64,000 nucleotides of DNA from Megaleporinus macrocephalus (lineage: Eukaryota > Chordata > Actinopteri > Characiformes > Anostomidae). Both the position numbers and the translations under genes were made by a program. The DNA lies in assembly GCA_021613375.1 (NCBI GenBank), contig CM038716.1:12847774-12911773 (forward strand), read 5' to 3'. Positions 1-11,240 of the stretch are shown here, one piece after another. The notes beneath the pieces are model-generated. The model was given only the letters and a program-made list of their open reading frames with translations, was not told where the DNA came from and did no database searches. Positions within the stretch are counted from its first letter, which is position 1; each line of letters opens with the position of its first letter.

Positions 1-840
1 CTGCGCTTGTTTGTGAGAAGTTAAGATCTAAAGGTTCAACATCTGCACGCTACAGAGGAAGAAGTGTGAGAGATGTGGGGGTGGGGGTGGGGGTGGGGGG
101 GGGGGGGGTGTAGGGGTCTCTCTATACAAAGGGCTGACTCAAAAATCACAGCTCACTTTAGTGAGAGAATGTAGGGCTACAGTGGGTCAAGCCTCAGGCC
201 ACGGGAGAGTGAGACAGAGTGAGAGATGAAAGCACACTTAAAAGCTGGAGAAGGAGCTCAAACGCTTCCACACTGACATACAAGACTTTCTCGGTACCTC
301 AGAGAAACACTGGAACACATAATCCTGAAGATCTAGTTCCACCTGAATGAATGGGCAGGATCAGTGGACGACCATTCTTCAAAATTTTGTCCCGTCCAGA
401 TACAAATTTCTGGGCTTTGGATGGACGTTCTAGTCGTCCAGTCAGGCTGTAACGAGTGCACGTGTCCCTATAAAGTCCCAAGATACAGGTGCTCAAAGCC
501 CCGCCCTCCACCGCTGTCCCATCACAGGTGCTGGCTTTTGAATTTTGCGCTGCTGAGAAGCCAGCTGGTCCCTCAAGACTAGCAGACACGGTGTCCATCA
601 TTTGGGTTGTAGGACCAGAGGACAGTTCCTCGTCCCCTCAGTCCATCGTAACAGAGCTCGGGCCCAGAGAAGGCAGCGGCGCTCCTTCTGGATCTGCTTA
701 GAACTGGTTTCTTCTCTACATGGAGTTTTAACTGGTGTGTGTGGAGCAGTGTGGTCACCACAGAATCAGTTTTTGTTGCGGTGCTGTCTGAGGGTCCCCC
801 CTCTCCTCGTTACCTCTGAAAGACCCCGCCTCTCTTCTGA
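1..840. other. Non-coding sequence, probable intron 1
   Basis: No convincing exon is visible. The short open frames have no recognisable protein family and overlap on both strands. The stretch holds a G-rich tract near 76-110 and otherwise mixed unique sequence that passes into a pyrimidine-rich tandem array at about 840. Assignment to intron 1 of igsf11 is inferred from the missing signal-peptide exon. Confidence 0.5.
76..117 (+). other. G-run tract, potential G-quadruplex
   Basis: Several GGGGGTGGGGG blocks are followed by an uninterrupted run of about 13 G. Four or more G-runs of at least four, separated by single T residues, satisfy the usual G-quadruplex pattern on the + strand. No gene is attached to it in the window. 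Confidence 0.75.
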
Positions 841-845
841 AAGAC

Positions 846-1917
846 CCCTCCTCTCTGGGTGACCCCTCCCCCTCTTTACTTCTGAAAGACCCCGCCTCTC
901 TGGGTGACCCCTCCCCCTCTACTTCTGAAAGACCCCGCCTCTCTTCTGAAAGACCCCGTCTCTCTGGGTGACCCCTCCCCCTCTACTTCTGAAAGACCCC
1001 TCCTCTCTGGGTGACCCCTCCCCCTCTTTACTTCTGAAAGACCCCGCCTCTCTTCTGAAAGACCACTCCTCTCTGGGTGACCCCTCCCCCTCTTTACTTC
1101 TGAAAGACCCCGCCTCTCTGGGTGACCCCTCCCCCTCTACTTCTGAAAGACCCCGCCTCTCTTCTGAAAGACCCCGTCTCTCTGGGTGACCCCTCCCCCT
1201 CTACTTCTGAAAGACCCCTCCTCTCTGGGTGACCCCTCCCCCTCTTTACTTCTGAAAGACCCCGCCTCTCTTCTGAAAGACCCCGTCTCTCTGGGTGACC
1301 CCTCCCCCTCTTTACTTCTGAAAGACCCCGCCTCTCTTCTGAAAGACCCCGTCTCTCTGGGTGACCCCTCCCCCTCTCTTTACTTCTGAAAGACCCCGTC
1401 TCTCTGGGTGACCCCTCCCCCTCTCTTTACTTCTGAAAGACCCCGTCTCTCTGGGTGACCCCTCCCCCTCTTTACTTCTGAAAGACCCCGCCTCTCTGGG
1501 TGACCCCTCCCCCTCTTTACTTCTGAAAGACCCCGCCTCTCTTCTGAAAGACCCCACCTCTCTAGGTGACCCTTCCCCTCTTTACTTCTGAAAGACCCCG
1601 CCTCTCTTCTGAAAGACCCCATCTCTCTGGGTGACCCCTCCCCCTCTACTTCTGAAAGACCCCGCCTCTCTTCTGAAAGACCCCGTCTCTCTGGGTGACC
1701 CCTCCCCCTCTACTTCTGAAAGACCCCTCCTCTCTGGGTGACCCCTCCCCCTCTACTTCTGAAAGACCCCTCCTCTCTGGGTGACCCCTCCCCCTCTTTA
1801 CTTCTGAAAGACCCCGCATCTCTTCTGAATGACCCCACCTCTCGTGGTGATACCTCCTCCCCCTCTTTACTCCTGAAAGACTCCGCCTCTTTGGGTGACC
1901 CCTCCCCCTCCCCTCTT
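846..1917. repeat. Composite pyrimidine-rich minisatellite (about 40-65 bp units)
   Basis: The array shuffles two modules: a TTCTGAAAGACCCCGCCTCT-like module and a CTGGGTGACCCCTCCCCCTC-like module, sometimes with TTTA in between. Module order varies from unit to unit, so the period is not fixed. The strand is strongly C/T-rich. Short open frames inside are repeat by-products. Confidence 0.92.
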
Positions 1918-4095
1918 CTGGGAGCGTGTTTAGATTTACCCCCGTCCTCTCTGCACTGAGAGCGTGTTTAGATTTACCCCCGTCCTCTCTGCACTGGGAG
2001 CGTGTTTAGATTTACCCCGTCCTCTCTGCACTGGGAGCGTGTTTAGATTTACCCCCGTCCTCTCTGCACTGGGAGCGTGTTTAGATTTACCCCCGTCCTC
2101 TCTGCACTGGGAGCGTGTTTAGATTTACCCCCGTCCTCTCTGCACTGGGAGCGTGTTTAGATTTACCCCCGTCCTCTCTGCACTGGGAGCGTGTTTAGAT
2201 TTACCCCGTCCTCTCTGCACTGGGAGCGTGTTTAGATTTACCCCCGTCCTCTCTGCACTGGGAGCGTGTTTAGATTTGCCCCCGTCCTCTCTGCACTGGG
2301 AGCGTGTTTAGATTTGTCCCCGTCCTCTCTGCACTGAGAGCGTGTTTAGATTTACCCCCGTCCTCTCTGCACTGGGAGCGTGTTTAGATTTACCCCCGTC
2401 CTCTCTGTACTGGGAGCGTGTTTAGATTTACCCCCGTCCTCTCTGCACTGGGAGCGTGTTTAGATTTACCCCCGTCCTCTCTGCACTGGGAGCGTGTTTA
2501 GATTTACCCCCGTCCTCTCTGCACTGGGAGCGTGTTTAGATTTACCCCCGTCCTCTCTGCACTGGGAGCGTGTTTAGATTTACCCCCGTCCTCTCTGCAC
2601 TGGGAGCGTGTTTAGATTTGTCCCCGTCCTCTCTGCACTGGGAGCGTGTTTAGATTTACCCCCGTCCTCTCTGCACTGGGAGCGTGTTTAGATTTACCCC
2701 GTCCTCTCTGCACTGGGGGCGTGTTTAGATTTACCCCCGTCCTCTCTGCACTGGGAGCGTGTTTAGATTTACCCCGTCCTCTCTGCACTGGGAGCGTGTT
2801 TAGATTTACCCCCGTCCTCTCTGCACTGGGAGCGTGTTTAGATTTACCCCGTCCTCTCTGCACTGGGAGCGTGTTTAGATTTACCCCGTCCTCTCTGCAC
2901 TGGGGGCGTGTTTAGATTTACCCCGTCCTCTCTGCACTGAGAGCGTGTTTAGATTTACCCCCGTCCTCTCTGCACTGGGAGCGTGTTTAGATTTGCCCCC
3001 GTCCTCTCTGCACTGGGAGCGTGTTTAGATTTACCCCCGTCCTCTCTGCACTGGGAGCGTGTTTAGATTTACCCCCGTCCTCTCTGCACTGAGAGCGTGT
3101 TTAGATTTACCCCCGTCCTCTCTGCACTGGGAGCGTGTTTAGATTTACCCCGTCCTCTCTGCACTGGGAGCGTGTTTAGATTTACCCCCGTCCTCTCTGC
3201 ACTGGGAGCGTGTTTAGATTTGCCCCCGTCCTCTCTGCACTGGCAGCGTGTTTAGATTTACCCCCGTCCTCTCTGCACTGGGAGCGTGTTTAGATTTACC
3301 CCCGTCCTCTCTGCACTGGGAGCGTGTTTAGATTTACCCCCGTCCTCTCTGCACTGGCAGCGTGTTTAGATTTACCCCGTCCTCTCTGCACTGGGGGCGT
3401 GTTTAGATTTGCCCCCGTCCTCTCTGCACTGGGAGCGTGTTTAGATTTGTCCCCCCTGTCCTCTCTGCACTGGGAGCGTGTTTAGATTTACCCCCGTCCT
3501 CTCTGCACTGGGGGCGTGTTTAGATTTGCCCCCGTCCTCTCTGCACTGGGAGCGTGTTTAGATTTGTCCCCGTCCTCTCTGCACTGGGGGCGTGTTTAGA
3601 TTTACCCCCGTCCTCTCTGCACTGGGAGCGTGTTTAGATTTGTCCCCGTCCTCTCTGCACTGGGAGCGTGTTTAGATTTGTCCCCGTCCTCTCTGCACTG
3701 GGAGCGTGTTTAGATTTACCCCGTCCTCTCTGCACTGGGAGCGTGTTTAGATTTACCCCGTCCTCTCTGCACTGGGGGCGTGTTTAGATTTGCCCCCGTC
3801 CTCTCTGCACTGGGAGCGTGTTTAGATTTGTCCCCCCTGTCCTCTCTGCACTGGGAGCGTGTTTAGATTTACCCCCGTCCTCTCTGCACTGGGGGCGTGT
3901 TTAGATTTGCCCCCGTCCTCTCTGCACTGGGAGCGTGTTTAGATTTGTCCCCGTCCTCTCTGCACTGGGGGCGTGTTTAGATTTACCCCCGTCCTCTCTG
4001 CACTGGGAGCGTGTTTAGATTTGTCCCCGTCCTCTCTGCACTGGGAGCGTGTTTAGATTTACCCCCGTCCTCTCTGCACTGGGAGCGTGTTTACA
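1918..4095. repeat. 38-bp minisatellite, about 57 copies
   Basis: The unit carries GAGCGTGTTTAGATTTACCC followed by CCGTCCTCTCTGCACTGG. Most copies are 38 bp, and a minority of 37 bp lack one C. Variants include GATTTGCCC, GATTTGTCC and GGGGGCGTG. A variant with TTTGTCCCCCCTGTCC occurs at about 3447 and again 381 bp later, which shows a ten-unit higher-order duplication near the right end. Confidence 0.96.
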
Positions 4096-4504
4096 GGAGG
4101 AGGCGTCTGTGAGAGCTGGGAGAAGAGAAGTGGTTTCTATGGTGGCAGCTGCGCCTGTAAAGCTCTTTATTCACATACAGTCCTGACGTCACACGAGTGT
4201 AGTTCCTGAATGGAGACATCCGGCTCCTACAAACTACAGCCCTGTCACCTCCTGTAGCGGAGCTGTTGCGGCCCAGATGCGGGGGCTTTTGTGTTGGAGG
4301 CAGCGGCCCGGTCTTTCGGGGTCTGCCTTGAACATCAGGTTTGTGATTTGTGTGCTTCAGAGGAGGCAGTGTCCTCGGGGGGCACCAGCTGCCACTGAAA
4401 CGGGAACAACTGTAATGTTTTCCAAACCCCAGCCGGAATGTCTGTGTCACGCATGGTCATGTGATCACACACGGTGAATATACACCAATCAACCACCTCC
4501 TCAT
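4096..4504. other. Unique sequence between two arrays
   Basis: This is non-repetitive sequence with short open frames on both strands that have no family resemblance and no splice context consistent with igsf11. I see no supportable gene here. Confidence 0.5.
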
Positions 4505-5050
4505 AACTCCACTCACTGTCCACTGTATCAGCTCCACTGACCATACAGGACCTCCACTCACTGTCCACTGTATCAGCTCCACTGACCATACAGGACCTCC
4601 ACTCACTGTCCACTGTATCAGCTCCACTGACCATACAGGACCTCCACTCACTGTCCACTGTATCAGCTCCACTGACCATACAGGAGCTCCACTCACTGTC
4701 CACTGTATCAGCTCCACTGACCATACAGGACCTCCACTCACTGTCCACTGTATCAGCTCCACTGACCATACAGGACCTCCACTCACTGTCCACTGTATCA
4801 GCTCCACTGACCATACAGGACCTCCACTCACTGTCCACTGTATCAGCTCCACTGACCATACAGGAGCTCCACTTACAGACTGTAGTTCATCTGATTCTCT
4901 GTATACTTTATTACTCTGTTCTTTAATGATCAGGACCCCCACCGGACCACCACAGAGCAGATACTATTAGAGAGCAGTGACACTGACATGGTGGTGGTGT
5001 GTTAGTGTGTGTTGTGCTGGTGTGAGTTGATCAGACACAGCAGTGCTGTA
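4505..5050 (+). repeat. 45-bp minisatellite (8 units) plus about 180-bp unique tail
   Basis: About eight copies of a 45-bp unit (CTCACTGTCCACTGTATCAG then CTCCACTGACCATACAGGAC plus CTCCA) run to about 4868. A tail follows that includes ATGATCAGGACCCCCACCGG and a GTGTTAGTGTGTGTTGTGCT stretch. The same array-plus-tail combination occurs twice at 19.3-21.2 kb, which argues that array and tail travel together as part of one dispersed element. The unit length is 15 codons, so it yields open frames on both strands that are not genes. Confidence 0.9.
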
Positions 5051-5105
5051 CAGAAACAGCCCAAAGACTGTGCTGACTAAACCTGTCAACTTTATTTTTT
5101 TAGAT

Positions 5106-5439
5106 TAGTGGTGTAAAAAAATATCGAAAATATTGAGTATCGGGATATTATGTTTAGTGATACTGTATCAATTCTCAAAAACACAGTATCGATACACAGA
5201 TTCCTGGCAGACAGTGTTTAAGCCTCTGACCACTAGATGGCAGTGTTGTAATCCATTTTCAGCTCCAGCTCCAACATAAACAAGCAGCACAAGGGCGCAG
5301 TGCTATTGTAAACATTGACAAACCTGTTCATACGGTGGTGTGTTTTAATAGTAGGATAGTAATCATAGTATATCACTGCTTGCAGTATCACAATTGAATC
5401 GTGAGTGCTGAGCCACGCTCTCGCCAATACACAACCCTA
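5106..5439. mobile_element. hAT-like non-autonomous element relic
   Basis: The left end TAGTGGTGTAAAAAAATATC resembles the reverse complement of the right end (TAGGGTTGTGTATTGGCG). Inside lie TATCGATAC-type motifs and a CACTAGATGGCAGTGTTGTA block that recurs near 23.2 kb. The short TAGNG-type termini fit hAT-like elements. I could not find a clean 8-bp target duplication, so the superfamily call is inference. Confidence 0.55.
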
Positions 5440-5875
5440 GTAGTGATCATTTCACGTCTGAAGATTATCACTATGGGACGTGGGCTTACACGACGACTGG
5501 ATCTTAAGTCTGGAGCTGTTCCAGCAGTATGGGCGTGTAGGAAACCAGTGTGAGGCGTTTAAGACCCTCCGTGTACGTGGAGGTGAACCAGGTAAGCTCA
5601 GTTACTGAGCCTGCTTTAGCTGATGTTAGCTAACGTTAGCTTCACTTGCTACGTTCGGTGATTATGCTAAGCTAACGTAGTTAAGTTATGAAGATTTATA
5701 GAGTCGTATGAGAGAGAGTTCACTTTAATCATATCTACTACAATAACTGTACCTCTATATCTGAGTGTAGCTGGTTGCTAGGCTGGTTGCTAGGCTGTTG
5801 TTATGAATAATGTTGGTTATTTAGCTAGATACTGTTTACACTCAGGATGAGCTGCTGTTGTGGGTGTGGTTTGAC
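5440..5875. other. Unique sequence
   Basis: No supportable gene is seen. The stretch includes GCTAGGCTGGTTGCTAGGCT repeats near 5770 and mixed AT-rich sequence leading into the next array. Confidence 0.5.
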
Positions 5876-7415
5876 TAAAAGTATCAGGACTAAGTGATAT
5901 GATGGTCTAAAAGTATCAGGACTAAGTGATATGGTGGTCGAAAAGTATCAGGACTAAGTGATATGGTGGTCTAAAAGTCTCAGGACTAAGTGATATGGTG
6001 GTCTAAAAGTCTCAGGACTAAGTGATATGGTGGTCTAAAAGTATCAGGACTAAGTGATATAGTGGTCTAAAAGTTTCAGGACTAAGTGATATGGTGGTCT
6101 AAAAGTATCAGGACTAAGTGATATGGTGGTCTAAAAGTATTAGGACTAAGTGATATGGTGGTCTAAAAGTATTAGGACTAAGTGATATGGTGGTCTAAAA
6201 GTATCAGGACTAAGTGATATGGTGGTCTAAAAGTATCAGGACTAAGTGATATGGTGGTCTAAAAGTATCAGGACTAAGTGATATGGTGGTCTAAAGGTCT
6301 CAGGACTAAGTGATATGGTGGTCTAAAAGTATTATCAGGACTAAGTGATATGGTGGTCTAAAGGTCTCAGGACTAAGTGATATGGTGGTCTAAAAGTATC
6401 AGGACTAAGTGATATGGTGGTCTAAAAGTATCAGGACTAAGTGATTTGGTGGTCTAAAAGTCTCAGGACTAAGTGATATGGTGGTCTAAAAGTCTCAGGA
6501 CTAAGTGATATGGTGGTCTAAAAGTATCAGGACTAAGTGATATGGTGGTCTAAAAGTATCAGGACTAAGTGATTTGGTGGTCTAAAAGTCTCAGGACTAA
6601 GTGATATGGTGGTCTAAAAGTCTCAGGACTAAGTGATATGGTGGTCTAAAGGTCTCAGGACTAAGTGATATGGTGGTCTAAAGGTCTCAGGACTAAGTGA
6701 TATGGTGGTCTAAAAGTATCAGGACTAAGTGATATGGTGGTCTAAAGGTCTCAGGACTAAGTGATATGGTGGTCTAAAAGTATCAGGACTAAGTGATATG
6801 GTGGTCTAAAAGTATTAGGACTAAGTGATATGGTGGTCTAAAAGTATTAGGACTAAGTGATATGGTGGTCTAAAAGTATCAGGACTAAGTGATATGGTGG
6901 TCTAAAAGTATTAGGACTAAGTGATATGGTGGTCTAAAAGTATCAGGACTAAGTGATATGGTGGTCTAAAAGTATCAGGACTAAGTGATATGGTGGTCTA
7001 AAAGTATCAGGACTAAGTGATATGGTGGTCTAAAAGTATCAGGACTAAGTGATATGGTGGTCTAAAAGTATCAGGACTAAGTGATATGGTGGTCTAAAGG
7101 TCTCAGGACTAAGTGATATGGTGGTCTAAAAGTATCAGGACTAAGTGATATGGTGGTCTAAAAGTATTAGGACTAAGTGATATGGTGGTCTAAAAGTATC
7201 AGGACTAAGTGATATGGTGGTCTAAAAGTATCAGGACTAAGTGATATGGTGGTCTAAAGGTCTCAGGACTAAGTGATATGGTGGTCTAAAAGTATCAGGA
7301 CTAAGTGATATGGTGGTCTAAAAGTATTAGGACTAAGTGATATGGTGGTCTAAAAGTATCAGGACTAAGTGATATGGTGGTCTAAAAGTATTAGGACTAA
7401 GTGATATGGTGGTCT
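5876..7415. repeat. 32-bp minisatellite, about 47 copies
   Basis: The unit is GTGGTCTAAAAGTATCAGGA followed by CTAAGTGATATG. Successive GTGGTCTA words fall 32 bp apart (for example 6961 and 6993). Copies differ mainly at AAGTATCAGG, AAGTATTAGG, AAGTCTCAGG and AGGTCTCAGG, and these variants are arranged in recurring blocks, so expansion involved multi-unit duplications. Confidence 0.96.
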
Positions 7416-8072
7416 ATTTCTACATTACAGCTCTTTCAGATTCAAATATCAGAAATATCATCAGAATCTGAAGAATCAGTTCTAGAACATTCTCAGTCCC
7501 AGTCAGTCGTAGTGCTGTTGTACCGCAACGCTGGTCAGTGTTGTTCACCAGTGACGTCACACAGTATCGTTCAGGAGTTTCGGTAGCGAGCTCGGGTTTT
7601 TCTGTCAATCTTTTAAACCAAATTAAGCAGAATTTCATTTTAATTCATGTTTATATATTTTTAGTATCTAAAACAATGTGAAAACACCAGGAGGGTCCAT
7701 AAGTGGTGCTCAGCCTTTAACCGTCACACCCTCATGCAGCATTGTGCTAGTTGGGCTTTGTCCTAAAGCTAGGACAGCAGTTTGGACATTTCTGGGCAGT
7801 TAGGATGGTTTCGCTCTACGCCCCCTGGTGTATATGAAGGTGTAGCTGTAACGAGGCTCTGCTGGGGTCTGCGGAGCTGCAGGTTACAGGGCGAGTGAAG
7901 GAGAACGTCCTGCAGGAGCCGGAGGAGCATGAATTAAACCACAGGATTCAGCACAAACGAGCCTGCAGAGCTCAGAGAGGACGAGAGGAGAGCCACGTAT
8001 GGAGCAGAGGAGAAATGATACAGGGATACAAGCCACGCCCCCTTTTTTACTGCCCAGTCTCACGTTACATAG

Positions 8073-8103
<31 letters not shown>

Positions 8104-8865
8104 CTTTCTCTCATTCTACTGTTCATGTTCCTGCTCTTTCTTCTTCCGCCTTCCGTTCCCTTGCTTCCCCCCCCCCCCCCCCCCTAGCTCCTCTCTCTGG
8201 GGTGGGCTCCTCTCTTGAATTAATAACCATAAAAGTTGACACCGAGCCGAGAGAACTGAGAGGCGTGTCCCGTAGCCGCCGCCTTCCGTTCCCTTGCTTC
8301 CCCCCCCCCCCCTAGCTCCTCTCTCTGGGGTGGGCTCCTCTCTTGAATTAATAACCATAAAAGTTGACACCGAGCCGAGAGAACTGAGAGGCGTGTCCCG
8401 TAGCCGCCGCCCCCTCAACGCCCAAGGTGACTTTTTCAATTAGCATCAAACGCAGGAGCGCTCTCCGCTGCAGGGGAGGGAGGCCCTTATAATAAACAGC
8501 TAAATAAATAACACCGGCACCACGCAGCTCGGCACGCTCCGGGCCAGCCCAACACAGCTAGCGCAGTGTGGAGGTTAGCGCAGGACATGACGGCACTCTT
8601 CTCTTCTCCATAATATATGATGGTCTCCAGCTCCAGACCCCCGTCACCTTCCAGACATCCCAGAAAACAAGCTAGAAGGGTTTCCAGGCTGATCTCAGGA
8701 TAGTTATTATTTAATATAGCCTCGCTAGCTTTACCACACATCCCAAAACATCAGGACATGGAAGGATGTAGGACTGGGAAGTTTGTGAAATGATCAAATC
8801 CACCTGTTTTGGAAGCTTCCACAGGTAAACACAGGTAAAGAGACTGGCCAAGCTATATAGCTTTC
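7416..8865. other. Non-coding sequence with short repeats
   Basis: Mixed sequence with a CT microsatellite at about 8072-8100, two poly-C tracts and a tandem duplication at 8145-8409. Short open frames on both strands match nothing I know. No igsf11 exon with a signal peptide and phase-1 donor could be recognised. Confidence 0.45.
8145..8409. repeat. Tandem duplication of about 127 bp
   Basis: The block starting at CGCCTTCCGTTCCCTTGCTT, with its poly-C run, CTAGCTCCTCTCTCTGGGGT and a segment ending near GTGTCCCGTAGCCGCCGCC, is present twice in tandem with a 127-bp offset. The copies are almost identical apart from poly-C length, which points to a recent event. Confidence 0.88.
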
Positions 8866-8869
8866 CTCA

Positions 8870-9295
8870 AAAGGCCAACCCACTCGCTACGGAGCTGCTA
8901 TATAGTGTCCCTCAAGAGACCAGCCAAGTAGTCACGTACCTGCTATATATTGTCCTGCTATATAAGTCACATATCTGCTTTACGACATCCCTGAAGAGGC
9001 CGGCCCAGCAGCTATGCAGCTGATATATAGTGTCCCTCAAGAGGCCGGGCCAGCCACCATGTAGCTACTTTATAACATCTCTCTAAAGTCCAGTTCAGCC
9101 GCCAAGTAACTGCTATATTATGTCCCTCAAAAGCTGGCTAAGAACCCATGTAGCTGCTATATGGTGTCCCTTAAGAAGCCGGCCCGGAAAGTCACGTATC
9201 TGCTTTGTAACATCCCTGAAAAGGCCGGTCCAGCAGCCATGTAGCTGATATATAGTGTCCCTCAAGAGACCATCCCGAGTAGTCACTTATCCGCT

Positions 9296-9343
<48 letters not shown>

Positions 9344-9900
9344 TAGCATTATAGTGTCCCTCAAGAGGTCGGCCCATCCACCATGTAGCTGCTATATAGC
9401 GTCCCTGAAGAAGCCGGCCCGGAAAGTCACGTATCTGCTTTATAACATCCCTGAAGAGGCCGGTCCAGCAGCCATGTAGCTGATATATAGTGTCCCTCAA
9501 GAGACCAGCCGAGTAGTCACGTATCTGATATATATATATATACTGCTATATATAGTATAGCATTATAGTGTCCCTCAAGAGGCCGGCCCAGCCTACACAT
9601 AACTACTATATAACATCCCTCAAGAGGCCGGCCCATCCACCACGTAGCTGCTATATAGCGTCCCTCAAAAGGGTCAACTCAGCCTCAATGTAGCTGCTGT
9701 GTAGCGCCCCTAAAGAGGCCGGCCCAGCCGCTACGAAGCTGCTATATATTGTTCCGGCTATACGGCTATATATAGTATAGCATTATAATGTCCCTCAAGA
9801 GGCCGGCCCAGCCACCATGTAGCTGCTATATAGTGTCCCTGAAGAGGCCAGCCCAGCAGCCACGAAGCTCTGAAGAAGCATTGCTCAACAGCTGGCCCAG
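8870..9900. repeat. Degenerate minisatellite around TATAGTGTCCCTCAAGAGGC
   Basis: Many diverged copies share TATAGTGTCCCTCAAGAGGC, GGCCCAGC and CATGTAGCTGCTATATA words with variable spacing of roughly 45-65 bp. TA microsatellites interrupt it at about 9293-9340 and 9524-9545. The divergence suggests an older array than its neighbours. Confidence 0.85.
9293..9342. repeat. (TA)n microsatellite
   Basis: An alternating TA run of roughly 45 bp sits inside the degenerate array. Confidence 0.95.
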
Positions 9901-10925
9901 CACCTTCAAAGTAGTATTGCTCAGGAGGCCAGTAAGATTAACATGTGTATAAATCAGTTGTTCATGTGCGGCTGCAGTAAAAAATCAATAAATCATTGTT
10001 TTTTTAAAGCCCATGTATCTGAATGTACAGTCCGTGCTGCTGTGTACTGTACATGTTGTGTATATTTTGAATAATCCAGGATCTCACTGAGGATTGTTCA
10101 AGAAAATGAAATTGCTCATTTGTTTTGTTTAGACTTCCACTGCGGTCAGCTGGTGGTTTTGATCCACCCTTCTTACATCGAGAGTCCCAGCTGTCAGGAG
10201 TCTCGAGCTGTTGTGTTGACTTGCATCGGAGGCTGTTTGTTTGTTGATTTGTTTGTTTGTTTATGTGTTAAGTTCACCTTTAGTCATCCACTCCTTACCA
10301 ACCATTCTGCACCAAACACGACCATCTGAGCGTCTTTTCATGCCCGCGCGAGTGGGTGGGAATTCTCTGGGCACCAGTCTGTGGCTTTGCAGGAGAGAAA
10401 AAAAAAACAAAAACAACAACAGCTATGGACTTAAGAGAAGCACTCAGCTGTAAGAATCTTTAGCAAGTGGTCCAGGAGGTCAAGGCTGGATCAGGGACTG
10501 TGTAATCTAAAGCTTCTTTAAGCCCGGACTAGATTGCTCAGATTCATCTTACATCCGGGAATTATTTAAGGCATCATTATGCATCGGAATCATCAAAGAA
10601 TGGGCTTTCTCCGCGCCTGGGATCATTACAGAGTCGTTACTAAATCATCAGAAAACCATCGCCGTCGAAGGGAAAGCTCAGATTTCCAACGCATCAACTT
10701 TTCAGGAGACGAGGAAAAGCTTCAAGGTGTGGAGGCTCCATTAGTTCCCTCCAGTTAGTGCAGCTGGAGGATTCATCAGAAGCTATACGCAAAGCAAAGG
10801 GGGCGACCAGGTGGGCTTTACATGCCCAAATACAAGCATAGTTCTAAAACAGCAAAGTTCTGCAACTACGTCTTCACAGCCAATCACAAAAATACCCTCG
10901 CTGTCCAAAGACTTTACAGGAGAGG
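9901..10925. other. Unique sequence, non-coding
   Basis: This stretch lacks tandem repeats and has no recognisable exon. The portion at about 10480-10800 has balanced composition and words such as GGCATCATTATGCATCGGAA that look more like constrained non-coding DNA than transposon debris. That is an impression only. Confidence 0.4.
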
Positions 10926-10934
10926 TCTTCACTT

Positions 10935-11110
10935 TCAGTGTTGGTCAATGGAACCAGAATTGTCCCTCTCCCCAGCCACCTCCTCTAGCTCTTCCGAGGG
11001 GATACCGAGGCGTTCCCAGGCCAGCCAAGAGATATAATCCTTCCAGCGTGTCCTGGTTCTTCCCTGGGGTCTCCTCCCGGTCGGACATGTGCGGAACACC
11101 TCCACAGGTG
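10935..11110 (-). mobile_element. LINE (non-LTR retrotransposon) ORF2 C-terminal fragment
   Basis: The minus strand encodes RTCPTGRRPQGRTRTRWKDY, then ISWLAWERLGIP and EELEEVAGER. This matches the C-terminal tail that follows the reverse transcriptase domain in common teleost LINEs. Only the end of the protein is present, with no reverse transcriptase core, so it is a dead fragment. It abuts a Tc1 transposase relic at about 11115-11190 on the same strand. Confidence 0.75.
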
Positions 11111-11114
11111 GTTC

Positions 11115-11240
11115 CTGTCGACGGGTCGTGTGGGACATTTGTAGTCGTGTGAGGTGTTGCATCGTCTTGCTGGAAGATCCCATCCACCTCCCTACCACCT
11201 ACACACCCAAAGTAGGGTCATAATAATGTCTCCACTGTGT
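11115..11240 (-). mobile_element. Tc1/mariner transposase relic, internally deleted copy
   Basis: The minus strand reads GIFQQDDATPHTTTNVPH, which resembles the region around the second catalytic aspartate (QQDN) of Tc1-like transposases. The copy then jumps directly to the terminal AAAGTAGGGTCATAATAATG segment, so most of the element is deleted. It resembles the fuller copies at 11380-11705 and 45309-45771. Confidence 0.7.

Noticed and set aside
10811..11198. A host gene in the 80-113 codon frames
   Set aside because: The recognisable parts are a LINE C-terminus and a Tc1 transposase fragment.
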